Positions 5,624 to 7,733 of a stretch of DNA of 7,733 nt are shown one piece after another (the stretch's first letter is position 1; the number at the start of each line of letters is the position of its first letter). The stretch is taken from contig CAMLPZ010000203.1 of the NCBI GenBank assembly GCA_946482045.1, positions 1-7,733 of the forward strand. The letters run 5' to 3'. Source of the stretch: an uncultured Asticcacaulis sp. (lineage in GTDB: Bacteria > Pseudomonadota > Alphaproteobacteria > Caulobacterales > Caulobacteraceae). The position numbers and the translations under genes are program-made. The notes beneath the pieces were generated by a model. It was not told the origin of the DNA. It did not search any database and saw only the letters and a program-made list of their open reading frames with translations.

Positions 5624-6931
5624 ATGAAGACTAACAAAGCTCTGCTTCTTGGCCTCGTCGCGGTTGCCATATGCGTTTGTGTCGGCCTGACGATCGTCAC
5701 ACGCACCGTCGATCCACGTGCCTGGTATGCCGAAACCCTCGTCCAGTCGCTCAATCACCGCCTGATCTCGATCCATCAGTTGGATTGGGGCCACTTGAAA
5801 CTACGCTCAGGGCCGTACGGCATCGCCGCGTTGAACCGCCTGAAGCGCGAGGGCGCGAGCCTGGACATCCGCATGATGGCCAGTATCGTGCTAAAGCATT
5901 ATGACGGCGGGCATGGCCGATGCGATGACGAGGAATGCGCTTCCGATAATGAACTTCGCGCGTTTAAACCATCCCCGCATGTGCTGGATGACATAACCGA
6001 TCTGCCGGACGGCGTGACCCTGCCCGATGCGTTCCTGGTCGATGCGGCCTACGACGTGCAGCGCGAATGCTACACGCCTGCACAGAATCGCAGGGACGAT
6101 CGGTGCGCCGTGGGTATCCAGGACTTCAACGATGACGGACAGACGGAAATCTATGTCGAGCGCTTTTACAGAACGGGGGACGACGCGCCCGAGGACCAAC
6201 ATAGAGATCTGAAAATCTACCATTTCAAGGATGGTGAGTGGTCGGTCCTGTCCTATGTCTCCTTTTGGGGTTTCGATGCGATGATCTATTCGCAGCGGCC
6301 GTTTGTCGTGGAGCCCGCCGTCATGGATTACCTTCGGATCAATGGAAGAACATTCCGGTTCGAAGCCTATCCGAAATTCGTGGGCTCTACGCCTACGACA
6401 CATTTCGGTGACCGGTATCGCAAATACTTGCCGATAATCGGCGCCTCACTGGATCACGTGGAGATACTATTCCCAAAGGGTGCGCGATTGCCTGCGGATC
6501 TGGGGCGCGCGATGACGCGGGACCAGATCGGATTCGAGCGCATTACCAACAATCCCATGCTGCCCATCGACCGTGGCAACGGGTCAGTCGTGCCTCCAGC
6601 AAGCTATACCTTCGCCCCCGGTTGCCCGATCGCGAAAGACTGCAAGGCCGTCATTCTTGATCTGGATCATGACGGCTTCAACGAGGTGATCTTGATCAAC
6701 GATCCCCGGCCCGGCGACGAATTCACACCGTTCGACGCAACGCTTTTCAAAACCGATGGTAAGACCTGGACGGTCAAGGCGAACGTCGAACTCTGCAAGG
6801 AGATCGTGCCCGATCTGGCCAAGGCCAAGATTGAGGTCAAATCGTCGTCGTGGGGAACGCTGCGACTTGGGAACAACCGCTATCCAGTCATCTCCAATCC
6901 TTGGTGCGATAACGGTGTGCAGTTGCTTTAA
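5624..6931 (+). CDS. Membrane-anchored protein with two copies of the DUF4153-tail module
   Basis: A 435-residue protein I cannot place in a named family. A short basic N-terminus (K2, K5) and one hydrophobic helix at about 6-25 suggest an inner-membrane anchor, or an uncleaved signal, with the rest in the periplasm. Residues about 26-92 align by eye with the DUF4153 neighbour just after its last helix: DP at 30-31, QLDW at 52-55 against QFDW, and [12 protein letters not shown] against GLYGRNELKKLA. Two further modules follow, each like the neighbour's tail: one with LP, C149, C161 and DFNDDGQTE (167-175), one with FPKGARLP (283-290), C334, C340 and DLDHDGFNE (346-354). Further cysteines are C100, C105, C391 and C428. 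It starts 6 bases after the DUF4153 stop and is surely co-transcribed. It uses codons rare in its neighbours (several ATA, CTA and AGA). A calcium-binding, disulfide-stabilised partner of the DUF4153 protein is an inference. Confidence 0.75.
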   Translation: MKTNKALLLGLVAVAICVCVGLTIVTRTVDPRAWYAETLVQSLNHRLISIHQLDWGHLKLRSGPYGIAALNRLKREGASLDIRMMASIVLKHYDGGHGRCDDEECASDNELRAFKPSPHVLDDITDLPDGVTLPDAFLVDAAYDVQRECYTPAQNRRDDRCAVGIQDFNDDGQTEIYVERFYRTGDDAPEDQHRDLKIYHFKDGEWSVLSYVSFWGFDAMIYSQRPFVVEPAVMDYLRINGRTFRFEAYPKFVGSTPTTHFGDRYRKYLPIIGASLDHVEILFPKGARLPADLGRAMTRDQIGFERITNNPMLPIDRGNGSVVPPASYTFAPGCPIAKDCKAVILDLDHDGFNEVILINDPRPGDEFTPFDATLFKTDGKTWTVKANVELCKEIVPDLAKAKIEVKSSSWGTLRLGNNRYPVISNPWCDNGVQLL

Positions 6932-7733
6932 ACAGGCAGGTCCATCGCCACCTGAGACGGAGCCGCCAAGGCATCGCGCACCTCGGCGAACAGCTCGACC
7001 GACTTCAGCCGCGCATTGATGTCGTGGATCGGCATGGAGATGATCAGTTCATCTGCCTGGGTCTGAGCCAGAAAGTTACCAAGCCGCTTGGAAATCGTCG
7101 CTGTCGAGCCGACCATGGCGTAACGCAGCATATGATCTATCATTGCCGTTTCCTCCGGTTTGAGATCGGCGACGGCATCGTAGCTCGGCTTCGGGAAGGG
7201 CACGCGGACATTGCGGCGCAGATTCGCAAACGACTGCTGCATCGAGGTGTAGAGGAATTCCGCCTCGGCATCAGTGTCGGCTGCCACGCCCATGACACCG
7301 ACCATGGTGTGCGGCTTTTTCAGAGCCTCCGACGGCCTGAAATTGCTGCGGTAGATGTGTAACGCGTCGAACAAAAGTTCCGGCGCGAAGTGCGAGGCGA
7401 AGGCGTAAGGCAGGCCAAGCTGCGCCGCCAGTTGCGCGCTGTAGAGGGATGAGCCCAGAAGCCAGATCGGCACATTGGCATTCATGCCCGGCACAGCCAG
7501 GATACGCTGGCCTTCGTCCGGCGCGCCGAGATAGGCCTGAAGTTCCAGGATATCCTGCGGGAAGCTGTCGACGCCATCGCCCATGTTCCGGCGCAACGCC
7601 CGCGCCGTCATCATGTCGGTACCGGGCGCACGGCCCAGGCCCAGGTCGACGCGACCGGGGAAAAGCGCCCCCAGCGTACCGAACTGCTCGGCGATCACCA
7701 GGGGCGAATGGTTGGGCAGCATGATGCCGCCGG
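6928..7733 (-). CDS. LLM class flavin-dependent oxidoreductase (partial, N-terminus off right edge)
   Basis: A bacterial-luciferase-like FMN-dependent oxidoreductase. 267 complete codons are visible; the frame stays open through the right edge (residues G-G-I before the first visible Met), so that Met is internal and the true start is beyond the window. Full-length relatives are about 330 residues, so some 60-70 are missing. Signature segments, numbered from the visible Met, are [15 protein letters not shown] (1-15), [14 protein letters not shown] (23-36), [21 protein letters not shown] in pieces at about 88-107 and, near the end, [13 protein letters not shown] (about 222-234). These match the MsnO8-like branch of single-component luciferase-like monooxygenases, whose substrates are mostly unknown. 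The gene converges on the membrane-anchored gene: the two TAA stops overlap in TTAA with no terminator between. Cytosolic. Confidence 0.92.
   Translation of the reverse strand, partial: GGIMLPNHSPLVIAEQFGTLGALFPGRVDLGLGRAPGTDMMTARALRRNMGDGVDSFPQDILELQAYLGAPDEGQRILAVPGMNANVPIWLLGSSLYSAQLAAQLGLPYAFASHFAPELLFDALHIYRSNFRPSEALKKPHTMVGVMGVAADTDAEAEFLYTSMQQSFANLRRNVRVPFPKPSYDAVADLKPEETAMIDHMLRYAMVGSTATISKRLGNFLAQTQADELIISMPIHDINARLKSVELFAEVRDALAAPSQVAMDLPV

Noticed and set aside
5624..6931. A defence, toxin or phage-related role for the unrecognised gene
   Set aside because: No nuclease, protease, NTPase or toxin motif is visible, and its similarity to the neighbouring DUF4153 tail gives a simpler origin.

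Overview
This window is a gene-dense piece of a GC-rich alphaproteobacterial chromosome with eight genes, no gap above about 80 bases, and no RNA gene, CRISPR array, insertion sequence or integrase that I can see. The ATP12-type F1-ATPase assembly chaperone, the set crcB / RluA-type pseudouridine synthase / HAD phosphatase / ATP12, and the style of the DUF4153 membrane protein all point to Alphaproteobacteria. Caulobacterales is a plausible order (Asticcacaulis would suit the moderate GC), but this is an inference from gene content and not a demonstrated assignment.

Left block (1-2690, minus strand). Read in the direction of transcription: crcB (fluoride channel), an RluA-family 23S rRNA pseudouridine synthase, a HAD phosphatase and an ATP12 chaperone that runs off the left edge. 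All three junctions are 4-base ATGA overlaps, so this is almost certainly one translationally coupled operon. The functions are not obviously related: ion export, rRNA modification, small-molecule phosphatase and ATP synthase assembly.

Middle block (2691-3820, plus strand). A 76-base divergent promoter region separates crcB from a HIT-family nucleotide-binding protein. One base after the HIT stop codon comes a histidine-phosphatase (phosphoglycerate-mutase-like) gene. Both are small soluble phosphoester enzymes and are probably co-transcribed.

Right block (3821-6931, plus strand). A 57-base leader with a hairpin that covers the ribosome binding site precedes a large polytopic DUF4153 protein with a soluble C-terminal tail. 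Six bases later comes a gene for a 435-residue membrane-anchored protein of no family I recognise. It looks like a copy of the last membrane helix plus the soluble tail of the DUF4153 protein, with the tail module present twice. In all three copies a cysteine sits exactly six residues before a DxDxDG-type calcium-loop motif, with a second cysteine a short way upstream. This is the least ordinary part of the window.

Right edge (6928-7733, minus strand). A luciferase-like FMN-dependent oxidoreductase, missing its N-terminus beyond the window, converges on the membrane-anchored gene, and their stop codons overlap within TTAA.

I found no defence system, toxin-antitoxin pair, biosynthetic cluster or mobile element. 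Most of the window is housekeeping; the DUF4153 / duplicated-tail pair is the part that merits follow-up.
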